Origin: Flagellimonas profundi | GTDB taxonomy: Bacteria > Bacteroidota > Bacteroidia > Flavobacteriales > Flavobacteriaceae | Length of the DNA stretch: 64,000 nucleotides | Reading direction: 5' to 3' | NCBI RefSeq assembly: GCF_017313275.1 | Contig: NZ_JAFLNM010000002.1 | Location: forward strand, 544,455-608,454 | In this document: positions 18,452 to 27,788 of the stretch, one piece after another | Layout of the letters: the number at the start of each line of letters is the position of its first letter | Numbering within the stretch: the first letter of the stretch is position 1 | Made by a program: the position numbers and the translations under genes | Notes under the pieces: model-generated | Database searches by the model: none | The model's input: only the letters and a program-made list of their open reading frames with translations | Told to the model about the DNA's origin: nothing

Positions 18452-19108
18452 ATGACCCGATCAGAGGAGAATTATTTAAAGACGATTTTTCATTTGGGAG
18501 GTGGCGATTCCAAGTCCATTACCACCAATGCCATTGCGGAGCAAATGGAAACAAAACCATCTTCGGTAACCGATATGGCCAAAAGATTATCGGAAAAAGG
18601 ATTGGTGGATTATGTTCGCTATCAAGGTGTGTCGTTGACCGATGCTGGGGTGAAAACAGCTTTGTCCATTATTAGAAAGCACCGTTTATGGGAAGTTTTT
18701 TTGGTAAAGAAACTTGATTTTACTTGGGATGAGGTACACGAGGTGGCCGAACAATTGGAGCACATCAAAAGTGAAAAGTTGATCGATAAGATCGATGAGC
18801 TTCTTGATTTTCCCAAATACGATCCGCATGGGGATCCCATCCCAACCAAAGATGGAAAGTTTCAGGAGCGCGATGAAAAATTGCTCAGTGAAATTCCCAT
18901 CAACTCCCAAGGAGTATGTGTGGGAGTCAAAGATTCTTCAGTACCCTTTCTAAAATTCTTGGACAAGAATAAAATCGCTCTTGGGAACACCATTAAAGTA
19001 ATGGACAAGGAAGATTTTGACAATTCCCTTCGTATTCAAATGGAAGGAAAAGAAATGCGAATATCACATCAAATTGCAGCTAACCTTTATGTAAAAAAGA
19101 ACGACTGA
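18452..19108 (+). CDS. DtxR/MntR-family metal-dependent transcriptional regulator
   Basis: A 218-residue regulator. It has an N-terminal winged helix (about residues 1-65; MTRSEENYLKTIFHL, TKPSSVTDMAKRLSEKGLV), a dimerisation and metal-binding domain (HRLWEVFLVKKLDF, EVHEVAEQLEH) and a C-terminal FeoA/SH3-like domain. ATG 18452 is chosen over an earlier in-frame ATG at 18413 because family members begin at MTxSEENYLK. The stop overlaps the ZIP transporter start by one base. The expected role is metal-responsive repression of the flanking uptake genes. Confidence 0.93.
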   Translation: MTRSEENYLKTIFHLGGGDSKSITTNAIAEQMETKPSSVTDMAKRLSEKGLVDYVRYQGVSLTDAGVKTALSIIRKHRLWEVFLVKKLDFTWDEVHEVAEQLEHIKSEKLIDKIDELLDFPKYDPHGDPIPTKDGKFQERDEKLLSEIPINSQGVCVGVKDSSVPFLKFLDKNKIALGNTIKVMDKEDFDNSLRIQMEGKEMRISHQIAANLYVKKND

Positions 19109-19929
19109 TGGAACACGTAATTCAATATTTTCAAGAAATAGACCCTGTATTGGCAGCTTTGTACGCTACACTTTTTACTTGGGGACTGACCGCTGCTGGG
19201 GCAGGTCTGGTGTTTTTGTTCAAAAGCCCGAATCGGGCCCTATTGGATGGAATGTTGGGATTCACTGGAGGTGTAATGGTAGCTGCCAGTTTTTGGAGCT
19301 TGTTAGCGCCAGGAATTGAAATGAGTCCTGGTGACGGTTTTGTTAAAGTGATTCCGGCAGCTGTTGGCTTTTTAACGGGCGCAGCCTTTATTTTTGGGCT
19401 GGATAAAATTTTACCTCACTTGCACATCAATTTTAAAATAGATGAGGCAGAAGGGGTAAAGACGCCTTGGCATCGTACCACCTTGTTGGTCTTGGCCATT
19501 ACATTGCACAATATTCCAGAAGGATTGGCAGTTGGTGTTCTCTTTGGAGGAGTAGCTTCAGGCTTTGAAGGGGCAACCATTGGTGGTGCTGTGGCTTTGG
19601 CGTTGGGCATCGGTTTGCAAAACTTTCCAGAAGGTTTTGCCGTTGCGGTACCTATGCGTAGGCATGGTCTCAGCCGAAGAAAAAGTTGGATGTACGGTCA
19701 GGCATCTGCCTTGGTAGAACCCATTGCTGGTGTATTGGGGGCTTGGGCGGTATTGACCTTTGAACCTATATTGCCCTACGCACTTGCATTTGCCGCTGGA
19801 GCGATGATCTTTGTGGTAGTGGAAGAGGTGATTCCGGAAACACAACAGGATAAATACACCGATATCGCCACAATGGGCTTTATCGGTGGATTTATAATTA
19901 TGATGACCTTGGATGTGGGTCTGGGGTAA
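19108..19929 (+). CDS. ZIP-family divalent metal transporter
   Basis: A 273-residue inner-membrane protein with about eight hydrophobic segments. The ZIP signature in helices 4 and 5 is complete: HNIPEGLAVG (about residues 134-143) and QNFPEGFAVA (about 171-180), which form the binuclear metal centre. It imports Zn, Fe or Mn and is translationally coupled to the DtxR-type regulator, so it belongs to that regulator's metal. Similar to ZupT/ZIP proteins of Bacteroidota. Confidence 0.94.
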   Translation: MEHVIQYFQEIDPVLAALYATLFTWGLTAAGAGLVFLFKSPNRALLDGMLGFTGGVMVAASFWSLLAPGIEMSPGDGFVKVIPAAVGFLTGAAFIFGLDKILPHLHINFKIDEAEGVKTPWHRTTLLVLAITLHNIPEGLAVGVLFGGVASGFEGATIGGAVALALGIGLQNFPEGFAVAVPMRRHGLSRRKSWMYGQASALVEPIAGVLGAWAVLTFEPILPYALAFAAGAMIFVVVEEVIPETQQDKYTDIATMGFIGGFIIMMTLDVGLG

Positions 19930-19935
19930 ATTGAT

Positions 19936-21063
19936 CTATCCTCCGATCAAATCAAACACACCCTTGACCAAAAATTGGTCTGTTTCGTTAAGTCCGGTCG
20001 ATATGATCTCGGTATACCCATCAAAGGTACCACCTTGTTTTACAGCCACTCTCTCAAAGGTGTAGCCTCCATCCTTTTTATCGATCAACTTAAGCACATA
20101 ATAGTTGCCCTCTGATTCGATTACGGCTTCTTCGGGCAACGACCAAGTTTTGGTTGTATCGGTCATGATCATCGCATCTACGAACATTCCCGGCAGAAAG
20201 TTACCGTCCTCTTCGTGGGCCAAGTGTCCATGGACCTTAATTGTTCGTTTGGCATCGTCAATGGATGTTCCCACTAAATGTACTTCCGCATCAAAGGCTT
20301 CTTCGGAAGCTTCTGGAATCTTGAACTGGATTTTTTGACCCTTCTTCACTTTTAAAATATCCTTCTCAAAAACCGTGAGCTCCAAATGTACATGGTCATT
20401 GTCAACGATTTCCAAAATTTCGGTAGCGGGCGAAACATAGCTTCCCTTGGCCACGTTCATTTTTGTAATGCTTCCAGCAATGGGAGCATAAATGGCCGCC
20501 TGTGATGAGATATTTCCTTGTTCCACTTTACTTGGCGAAATATTCAGCATTTGTAATTGCTCTTTCAAGCCTTGATAGCGTGCCTTGGCCATTTCGTAGT
20601 TGCTTTTTGCTTGAAGAAAGTTTTTTTGGGAGGCGATTTTCTCATCAAACAGCGTTTGGTTCCTTTCAAACTCTGCCTTTAGGTAATCCAATTGATTGAA
20701 TACCTCAAGGTAATCCTGCTGCATTTGTACAAACTCCTGATTTTCCAACACTACCAATAGTTGCCCTTTTTTTACCTGATCACCGACAAGTAGCGATGTC
20801 TGTTTTACAAAACCGCCCATAAACGCAGTAATGCTGGCCCGGTTTTCTGGTGGAACATCGATCATTCCGGATGTCTCCACCATTTTGGGAAAGGTTCTTT
20901 TTTCCATTGCACCGATCATAAGGTCGTTGGTGTCGAATTGATCCTGTGTGACCACGATCCCAGATTCTTCCCCTTGTTCTTTGGTAGCGGATGCTTCCTT
21001 GTTCTTATCGCCGCAGCCCATCAACAGAAGGAAAACAGCAGCTATTTGAAATATATGTTTCAT
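19936..21063 (-). CDS. Heavy-metal efflux periplasmic adaptor (CzcB/CusB-like) lipoprotein
   Basis: A 375-residue HlyD-family adaptor. The lipoprotein signal is MKHIFQIAAVFLLLMGCGDK, followed by beta-barrel, lipoyl (FVKQTSLLVGDQVKKGQLLVV) and helical hairpin (NQLDYLKAEFERNQTLFDEK) regions and a CzcB-like C-terminus. It is encoded 2 bp after the CzcA-TolC fusion, so the pump, channel and adaptor of a tripartite metal exporter need only two genes. It is convergent with the ZIP importer gene. Confidence 0.94.
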   Translation of the reverse strand: MKHIFQIAAVFLLLMGCGDKNKEASATKEQGEESGIVVTQDQFDTNDLMIGAMEKRTFPKMVETSGMIDVPPENRASITAFMGGFVKQTSLLVGDQVKKGQLLVVLENQEFVQMQQDYLEVFNQLDYLKAEFERNQTLFDEKIASQKNFLQAKSNYEMAKARYQGLKEQLQMLNISPSKVEQGNISSQAAIYAPIAGSITKMNVAKGSYVSPATEILEIVDNDHVHLELTVFEKDILKVKKGQKIQFKIPEASEEAFDAEVHLVGTSIDDAKRTIKVHGHLAHEEDGNFLPGMFVDAMIMTDTTKTWSLPEEAVIESEGNYYVLKLIDKKDGGYTFERVAVKQGGTFDGYTEIISTGLNETDQFLVKGVFDLIGG

Positions 21064-21065
21064 TG

Positions 21066-24000
21066 TTATAATGTTATTGTCAAGTAATTAATGGCGATTA
21101 CGGTTTGATTGTATTGGTTGAGCACATCCAAATAATTGAGCTGGATGTCGTAGGCGTTTTCCAAACTTTGTATGTATTGGAAAAAGTCGATTTCCCCATT
21201 TTGAAAGTTTCCGGAGGCCGCTTTCAAAATTTGATCGGAAAGAAGACCGCCTTCATCCTCATAGTAAGAGAGCTCCTTGGCCTGTTGCTCGAGTTGCCCT
21301 AGCAACGTTTTATAACGCTGGTTCATGGCTACAGTGATTTCGGTGTTCTCCATCTCTGTAATCTTTGTCTGGATTTTGGACGACTTCACTTTACTACTGT
21401 GTCCAAAGAAGAAAATTGGTATACGGACCCCTAATTGAATGCCGTACAAAGATGTTCCAAGACCACTGTTGGTTCCTTGAAAATATTCCAAGTTGAGGTC
21501 GGGCAACAATCTATTTTCCTCCAGACTCTTTTGGGCATTGCTCAGCTCTTGGCGATTGTCCAAAAAGGAGGTCTCCGTTTGCAACATCCCTTGGGAATTC
21601 AGTACCACGAGCTTTTCTGGTTTTTCATCCATAATTTGCAGGGTATCCTCACTTTGCACCAAACTCACAATCCGGCCATAAGTGGTCAGGATTTGTTGCT
21701 TTACCTTCGAATAGGTGTTCGCAATCTGACGTTGTTTGGCAGTGGCCGTCACTTTTTCCAAATAGTTGGTCTCGCCGAGTTCAAAACGTCTGTTGGCCGC
21801 ATGGGCGAATTTGCTGTAAATACTATCGAGTGTACTGTAAAGTTTTGCTTTTTGATTTAATGTCTGATATTGATAGTAGGCATTGCTCAACGATTGGTAC
21901 AGTTGCTTCTTCTGAATTTCAAACGATGATTTCTGAAGTTCATAATTCGATTTTTGAAGCCTGTTCTTGGCGCCGTATACCGTAGGGAACTCGAACTGTT
22001 GTTGCGCCCCAAAAACCTTGAGGGGTTCTCCGTTCAATGCCAAGTTGTTCTCATCATACTGGTAGTAAACATCAGTTTTATCGAACTCAAAAGCCGTTCC
22101 TTTAAGGGTTTCTGCTTGATCTACCATTAAAGAACCAGCTTGGATTCCCTTATTGTTTTCCAACGAAAGGGCCATCAAATCTTCCAAGTTCAATTTGGTT
22201 TGTGAAAAACCCGAAAGAGAAACCAGTAGTAGCATCATTGTCAATGCGTTTCGTTTTCTCATTCTTCGTTCTTTCCTTCTTTTTCTCATACCACGGAATT
22301 TTATGTTGTGGGTGTAGGCATATAAAACGGGCAATATTACCAATGTGAGCATGGTGGCCGTCACCAATCCACCGATTACCACGGTAGCAAGGGGTCGCTG
22401 CACCTCGGCACCTGCATTGGTGGATACTGCCATCGGCAAAAAGCCCAAAGCGGCAGCGGAAGCTGTCAACAATACCGCACGTAGTCTATCCTTGGTTCCC
22501 TGTTTGATCAGGTCCTCCATGGAGTCAAAGTCTTTTCCTTTGAGTTCTTTAAAATGTTCAATCAATACAATTCCGTTCAAAACGGCAATACCAAAAAGAG
22601 CGATAAACCCAACTCCAGCGGAAATACTAAAGGGCATATCTCGTAACCAAAGCAGTAGTACACCGCCCACTGCGGAAAGTGGAATGGCAGAGAAAATAAG
22701 CAAAGCTTCCTTCACTGAGCCAAAAGCAAAGTAGAGCATGATAAAGATGAGCAACAATGCAATGGGCACAGCGATCATTAATCTTGCTTTAGCATTTTGA
22801 AGGTTCTCGAACTGCCCACCGTAGGTAATAATGTATCCAGGAGGCAATGAAATGTTTTCATCAACCAAGAGTTGTACATCGTCCACAACGGATTGAAGGT
22901 CTCGGTTCCGCACGTTGATGCCCACTACAATACGTCTTTTGGTATCATCACGTGAAATTTTTGCTGCTCCTTTTTGATAGGTGATCTCAGCCAATTCACT
23001 CATCGGGATTTTGCCGCCGTTGGGAATATCCACATAAAGGTTTCTGAGGTTGGATATATCCTGACGATTCTCCGAATCCAATCGAACGGCAAGATCAAAC
23101 TGTCTTTCCCCTTCGAATACACTTCCCACGACTTTGCCTGCAAACCCCATGGAAATCATTTCATTGAGGTCGGCAATGTTAAGTCCGTGACGGGCGATTT
23201 TGGCACGGTCGAAGGATACGTTCATCTGCGGAAGACCTTCTACTTTTTCCACAACAATATCGGATGCCCCTTCCACATTTTGGATAAGATCTTTGATCTC
23301 GTTGGCCTTTCGGTTCAATGTTTCCAAGTTCTCCCCAAATATTTTAATGGCAATATCGGCACGTACCCCGGTAATCAATTCATTGAAACGCATTTCAATG
23401 GGTTGGGTAAACTCGACCTCCATTCCTGGAATCACTGTTAGGGCTTCTTTGAACTGATCGGCCAATTCATCCTTGGTTTCGGCGGAGACCCATTCATCTT
23501 TGGGCTTTAATGCAATAATCACATCACTTTCTTCCATCGACATGGGGTCCGTGGGCACTTCCGCGGCACCGATACGGCTCACCACTTGCTTTACCTCAGG
23601 AAACTGATCTATCAGAATCTGTTCAATTTTAGTGGTCGTCTCCACGGTCTTGGCCAACGATGTTCCGGTTTTTAGTATGGGTTGAATCACAAAATCCCCT
23701 TCATCCAAAGTCGGTACAAATTCGCCTCCCATGGTAGAGAACAACAAGATGGCCCCTACCAGCAAGGCAGCGGCAATGGAAAGCACCATTTTTTTGCTTT
23801 TCATGGCCCATTCGATTACGGGTTCATATTGCTTGTTGATCCAGTTGACCAAACGAACGGATATGTTTTTTGACGATTCCTTTGCTGGTTTTAGGAATAG
23901 GGCAGAAGCTACGGGCACATAGGTAAAACATAACAAAACAGCTCCCAAAAGGGCAAAACTGAATGTCAATGCCATGGGCTTGAACATTTTCCCCTCTACA

Positions 24001-25415
24001 CCGCTAAGTGATAGTATCGGGATGAAAACAATTAAAATAATGAGCTGTCCAAATACGGCAGAGTTCATCATTTTAGTGGCTCCCTCTACAGTGATTTTAT
24101 CCTTAATGGATTGAGTAGCTTCCTTACCTAAGTTGACAATTTCTGCCTGTTTTCGAGAGATTTGGAAAGCAATGTACTCCACAATGATCACGGCCCCGTC
24201 TATAATGATACCAAAGTCAATGGCCCCAAGACTCAACAAGTTTGCATCGACCCCAAAAATGTTCATTAAGGTGAGTGCGAAAAGCAAACAAAGGGGTATT
24301 ACAGAGGCTACAACAAGGCCCGAACGCCAGTTGCCCAGCAGCAGTACCACTACAAAAATCACAATTAAGCACCCTAAGACCAAGTTCTCGGTAACAGTGA
24401 ATGTTGTTCTTCCGATAAGCTCACTGCGATCCAGAAATGGGTTAATGTAAACCCCTTCCGGAAGCGATTTGGAAATGGCATCCACTCGTTCCTTGACCGC
24501 TTCGATGACGCGTTTGGAATCGGCATCCTTAAGCATCATGATCTGGCCGAGCACTTTTTCGCCCTCTCCATTTCCTGTAATGGCACCAAAACGGGGCGCA
24601 CTTCCAAAACCAACTTTGGCCACGTCCTTAATATAAATAGGAATGCCATTTCTTGTGGTCACCACAATGTGTTCAATATCCTTAAGATTACTCACCAAGC
24701 CTTCGCCGCGAATAAAATAGGCTTGGTTCACTTTTTCGATATAACCGCCACCGGTAACACTGTTGTTTTTTTCCAATGCAGTAAAGACCTCTCTTGCCGT
24801 AATGTTCAAGGCATTGAGCTTTTGGGTCTGGATGGCCACCTCGTATTGCTTGAGGTGTCCTCCCCATGTATTTACTTCGACCACACCTGGAATACCCGAA
24901 AGCTGACGTTTTACGATCCAATCTTGGATGGTGCGCAGCTCTGTGGAGGAGTACTGATCTTTATATTTGGGCTTTACATCCAGAATGTACTGATAGATTT
25001 CTCCCAACCCTGTTGTGATGGGACCCATCTCGGGGCTTCCAAATCCTTCGGGGATTCGGCTGGATGCAGATTTAATTTTTTCGGCGATGAGCTGCCTTGG
25101 CAAAAAGGTGCCCAAATCGTCTTCAAAGACTATGGTAACCACGGATAGCCCGAACTTGGATACCGAACGGATTTCCTTTACGCCCGGGAGGTTGGCCATT
25201 TCCAGTTCTACCGGATAGGTGACAAACTTTTCCATGTCCTGTGTGGACAAGCTCCTCGAGGTCGTGATTACCTGGACCTGATTGTTGGTAACATCGGGAA
25301 CGGCCCCGATAGGTATTTGGGATAGTGAGTATAAACCCACAATGGCTATGGCCGTTGTAAATAATAGAACAATAAACTTGTTCCTAATACTAAAGTTGAT
25401 AATTTTTGAAAACAT
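21066..25415 (-). CDS. CzcA-type heavy-metal RND exporter fused to a TolC-like domain
   Basis: A 1449-residue single reading frame. Residues about 1-1040 are a full CzcA/CusA pump, with the HME signature DFGIIIDGAVIIVE in TM4. That form matches the Zn/Co/Cd (CzcA) group rather than the Cu/Ag (CusA) group. After a very basic linker (MRKRRKERRMRKR) comes a hydrophobic segment MMLLLVSLSGFSQ that looks like a complete signal peptide, then a TolC/OEP domain of about 390 residues. The fusion is known in Bacteroidota CzcA proteins. Processing at GFSQ could release the channel. It is the middle gene of a three-gene unit with the His-rich protein and the adaptor. Confidence 0.95.
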   Translation of the reverse strand: MFSKIINFSIRNKFIVLLFTTAIAIVGLYSLSQIPIGAVPDVTNNQVQVITTSRSLSTQDMEKFVTYPVELEMANLPGVKEIRSVSKFGLSVVTIVFEDDLGTFLPRQLIAEKIKSASSRIPEGFGSPEMGPITTGLGEIYQYILDVKPKYKDQYSSTELRTIQDWIVKRQLSGIPGVVEVNTWGGHLKQYEVAIQTQKLNALNITAREVFTALEKNNSVTGGGYIEKVNQAYFIRGEGLVSNLKDIEHIVVTTRNGIPIYIKDVAKVGFGSAPRFGAITGNGEGEKVLGQIMMLKDADSKRVIEAVKERVDAISKSLPEGVYINPFLDRSELIGRTTFTVTENLVLGCLIVIFVVVLLLGNWRSGLVVASVIPLCLLFALTLMNIFGVDANLLSLGAIDFGIIIDGAVIIVEYIAFQISRKQAEIVNLGKEATQSIKDKITVEGATKMMNSAVFGQLIILIVFIPILSLSGVEGKMFKPMALTFSFALLGAVLLCFTYVPVASALFLKPAKESSKNISVRLVNWINKQYEPVIEWAMKSKKMVLSIAAALLVGAILLFSTMGGEFVPTLDEGDFVIQPILKTGTSLAKTVETTTKIEQILIDQFPEVKQVVSRIGAAEVPTDPMSMEESDVIIALKPKDEWVSAETKDELADQFKEALTVIPGMEVEFTQPIEMRFNELITGVRADIAIKIFGENLETLNRKANEIKDLIQNVEGASDIVVEKVEGLPQMNVSFDRAKIARHGLNIADLNEMISMGFAGKVVGSVFEGERQFDLAVRLDSENRQDISNLRNLYVDIPNGGKIPMSELAEITYQKGAAKISRDDTKRRIVVGINVRNRDLQSVVDDVQLLVDENISLPPGYIITYGGQFENLQNAKARLMIAVPIALLLIFIMLYFAFGSVKEALLIFSAIPLSAVGGVLLLWLRDMPFSISAGVGFIALFGIAVLNGIVLIEHFKELKGKDFDSMEDLIKQGTKDRLRAVLLTASAAALGFLPMAVSTNAGAEVQRPLATVVIGGLVTATMLTLVILPVLYAYTHNIKFRGMRKRRKERRMRKRNALTMMLLLVSLSGFSQTKLNLEDLMALSLENNKGIQAGSLMVDQAETLKGTAFEFDKTDVYYQYDENNLALNGEPLKVFGAQQQFEFPTVYGAKNRLQKSNYELQKSSFEIQKKQLYQSLSNAYYQYQTLNQKAKLYSTLDSIYSKFAHAANRRFELGETNYLEKVTATAKQRQIANTYSKVKQQILTTYGRIVSLVQSEDTLQIMDEKPEKLVVLNSQGMLQTETSFLDNRQELSNAQKSLEENRLLPDLNLEYFQGTNSGLGTSLYGIQLGVRIPIFFFGHSSKVKSSKIQTKITEMENTEITVAMNQRYKTLLGQLEQQAKELSYYEDEGGLLSDQILKAASGNFQNGEIDFFQYIQSLENAYDIQLNYLDVLNQYNQTVIAINYLTITL

Positions 25416-25492
25416 GATTCATATAAATGATAGCATTATTAAAATGGAATAAGGCTTGATACAAGTCTTCAGCTAAGCTGAAAAAATATGAA

Positions 25493-25891
25493 TTATGCTT
25501 GTTTGGGCGGCTGAAAGGGATCGTCTCCCCAAATGTGGGAGTAAGATATTTGATAGTGAAAATTTCCTTTGGTGGCTACGGGTATTTCGGAACGGGAGTC
25601 AACAAAGTTGTCAGCGCCAAGCACAAAAACCAAAGGCTGTGCACATTGGGTTTGATGCTGAAAAGGCAATTTTTCGTGCTCTTTTTGTTCTTCTTGGTGC
25701 TTTTCGCTGTGTGAAGCTTTAAGTTCCCCGTAGTGTTTGGAAACAAAAACCATAAAGCTATCACCATATTCCTCGTTGTGGAATTGGTAATGCTCAACTA
25801 ACTGCCCGAGTTCCACCAAATCCTTAAAATGGATATTGGCACTTTGGAGTAAAATGAGCAGGGATATCCCTATGGTTACAATTTTATTCAT
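25493..25891 (-). CDS. Small exported His/Glu-rich protein of the metal efflux operon
   Basis: A 132-residue protein with an N-terminal signal-like segment (MNKIVTIGISLLILLQSANIHF) and a central charged, His-rich stretch (KASHSEKHQEEQKEHEKLPFQHQTQC, given here only as its key residues: five His and one Cys). It is the first gene of the CzcA-TolC/CzcB unit, 77 bp upstream of the pump. Similar short proteins precede such pumps in flavobacteria. A periplasmic metal-binding or metallochaperone role is inferred from composition and place only. Confidence 0.75.
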   Translation of the reverse strand: MNKIVTIGISLLILLQSANIHFKDLVELGQLVEHYQFHNEEYGDSFMVFVSKHYGELKASHSEKHQEEQKEHEKLPFQHQTQCAQPLVFVLGADNFVDSRSEIPVATKGNFHYQISYSHIWGDDPFQPPKQA

Positions 25892-25971
25892 CCTGACAAG
25901 GTAAAATTAAGAATAATACGCTGTAGGATAAATGACTGTGCTTAATTTAGAATTAATCTGATTTTAGGGGT

Positions 25972-27717
25972 TTACCCCTCAATGTTGAAAATTATGGCCT
26001 GATAGGGCTTCATTTTTACAGAATTCTCAAAGAATTCAACATCTGGGTAATTATTGATCAATATGGAGGGGTTGTCCCACTCATCTTTGAGTTTTGTTTC
26101 CGAGGTTTCTTCAGAAAAGTTTAACAGAACCAGCACTGTTTTATCGTCTAAAATCCTTGTAAATGCATAGATATTAGGATGTTCTGGAGCTACAAGTTCA
26201 TAAGAACCATACACCAAAACAGAGTTTTGCTTTCGGAGCTCTGTCATTTTCCTAAAGTGGTTCAGTACAGAGTTTGGATCATCGTTTTCATCTTCTACAT
26301 TGATATCCACATAATTGTCATTCACTGGAAGCCATGGTGTTCCATTGGAAAAACCTGCATGTTCGGAGTTGTCCCATTGCATTGGAGTTCTCCCATTGTC
26401 CCTGGATCCAAAATTGAGCTTCTTCATAAAAAGTTCCATATCCTCTCCTTCAGAAAGTGCTTTTTGATACCCATTGATCGCGGCAATATCCTGATACTGT
26501 GATATGGAGTCAAAATCGATGTTGGTCATACCCAATTCATCTCCGAAATAGCAATAAGGAGTGCCCCGCATGCTAAGTATAAAAGTATTCAAGAGTTTGG
26601 TAGAGGCACTTCTAAAATCATCGCTGTCGTTGCCCCACCTGCTCACCATTCTAGCTTGGTCGTGGTTGGCCAAGAAAATGGAAAGCCAACCATCTTCGGC
26701 AAATTCCCTGTCCCACTTGGTAAACACATCTTTCATGGTCTTTAGGTCGTATCCTTCATATTTGGGGATGTCCACACCTTCGAAAGCGTAGGCCATGTTC
26801 AATTCGTTACGGTCTTGGTCCACCAGTTTGTGGGCATCTTCAAAATTTCTCCCAGCCCCTTCGGCAACGCTCATCACGTTGTATTTGCTAAATACTTCCT
26901 CACTCATTTCCTTTAAATAGCTGTGCAATCCATCTTGCATGGCATAGTATTGAATAAAGTCCTTTTCAAACCCATCTGGAAACTTAGGGTAGGTAGTGTC
27001 CTTTGCAGCAAACTGGAAAGCGTCCAAACGGAACCCGTCCACACCTTTGTCGGCCCAAAATTTCATGATGTCGTAGACTTCTTGCCGTACTTTGGGATTG
27101 GACCAGTTGAGGTCTGGCTGTTTTTTGGCAAAATAATGTAAGTAGTATGCATCTGTAATGGAATCGTATTGCCATGCATCGCCCTTGGCATCGAACAAAC
27201 TGTACCGGTATGGAGGTTCGCCCTTTTCGGATGGCCACCAATGGTAATAATCGCGATAAGGGTTGTCCCGTGAACTTCTGGACTGTTTAAACCATTCATG
27301 CTCGTCACTGCTGTGGTTTACCACAATGTCCATTACCAATTTAATGTCCCGTTGGTGCATTCCCGCAAGTAAACTGTCAAAATCCGCCATAGTGCCGAAT
27401 TCTTCCATGATATCCCTGTAGTCGCTCACATCATAACCATTGTCTGCATTGGGTGAAGTATAGATGGGGTTGAGCCAAACAGCTGTAATGCCCAAACTTT
27501 TGATGTAATCCAACTCCTGAATGATACCTTGTAGGTCTCCGACCCCATCACCATCCGAATCTTTAAAACTACGGGGGTAGATCTGGTATACGATGGCTTC
27601 TTTCCACCATTTGGCATTTTCTACGGGAGGATCATGCTTTTCATCTTGTTTTTCTTTGCATGAGAAAGCGATTAAAAAGAAAGAGCAAATCATCACTTTT
27701 ATAAAGGAACGGTTCAT
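25972..27717 (-). CDS. GH13 alpha-glucosidase (oligo-1,6-glucosidase-like) lipoprotein
   Basis: A 581-residue alpha-amylase-family enzyme. Its lipoprotein signal ends in LIAFSCKEK. Conserved GH13 regions are visible: DIVVNHSS (region I), GFRLDAFQF with the nucleophile Asp (region II), VAEGAG at the acid/base Glu position (region III) and ANHDQARM (region IV). The sequence MQWDNSEHAGFS is typical of alpha-glucosidases. It releases glucose from short alpha-glucans and is anchored in the periplasm or at the surface. No SusCD pair is nearby. Confidence 0.94.
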   Translation of the reverse strand: MNRSFIKVMICSFFLIAFSCKEKQDEKHDPPVENAKWWKEAIVYQIYPRSFKDSDGDGVGDLQGIIQELDYIKSLGITAVWLNPIYTSPNADNGYDVSDYRDIMEEFGTMADFDSLLAGMHQRDIKLVMDIVVNHSSDEHEWFKQSRSSRDNPYRDYYHWWPSEKGEPPYRYSLFDAKGDAWQYDSITDAYYLHYFAKKQPDLNWSNPKVRQEVYDIMKFWADKGVDGFRLDAFQFAAKDTTYPKFPDGFEKDFIQYYAMQDGLHSYLKEMSEEVFSKYNVMSVAEGAGRNFEDAHKLVDQDRNELNMAYAFEGVDIPKYEGYDLKTMKDVFTKWDREFAEDGWLSIFLANHDQARMVSRWGNDSDDFRSASTKLLNTFILSMRGTPYCYFGDELGMTNIDFDSISQYQDIAAINGYQKALSEGEDMELFMKKLNFGSRDNGRTPMQWDNSEHAGFSNGTPWLPVNDNYVDINVEDENDDPNSVLNHFRKMTELRKQNSVLVYGSYELVAPEHPNIYAFTRILDDKTVLVLLNFSEETSETKLKDEWDNPSILINNYPDVEFFENSVKMKPYQAIIFNIEG

Positions 27718-27788
27718 AACAGTTGGTTTATGTACAGATATCCTTAAAGGTAACGATTTGCTCTTTATGGTCTTGGCTGTTGGAATAC

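Noticed and set aside
25455..25490. Small hairpin between the CzcA gene and its upstream gene
   Set aside because: A six-base stem without a T run on the transcribed strand, so not a terminator.
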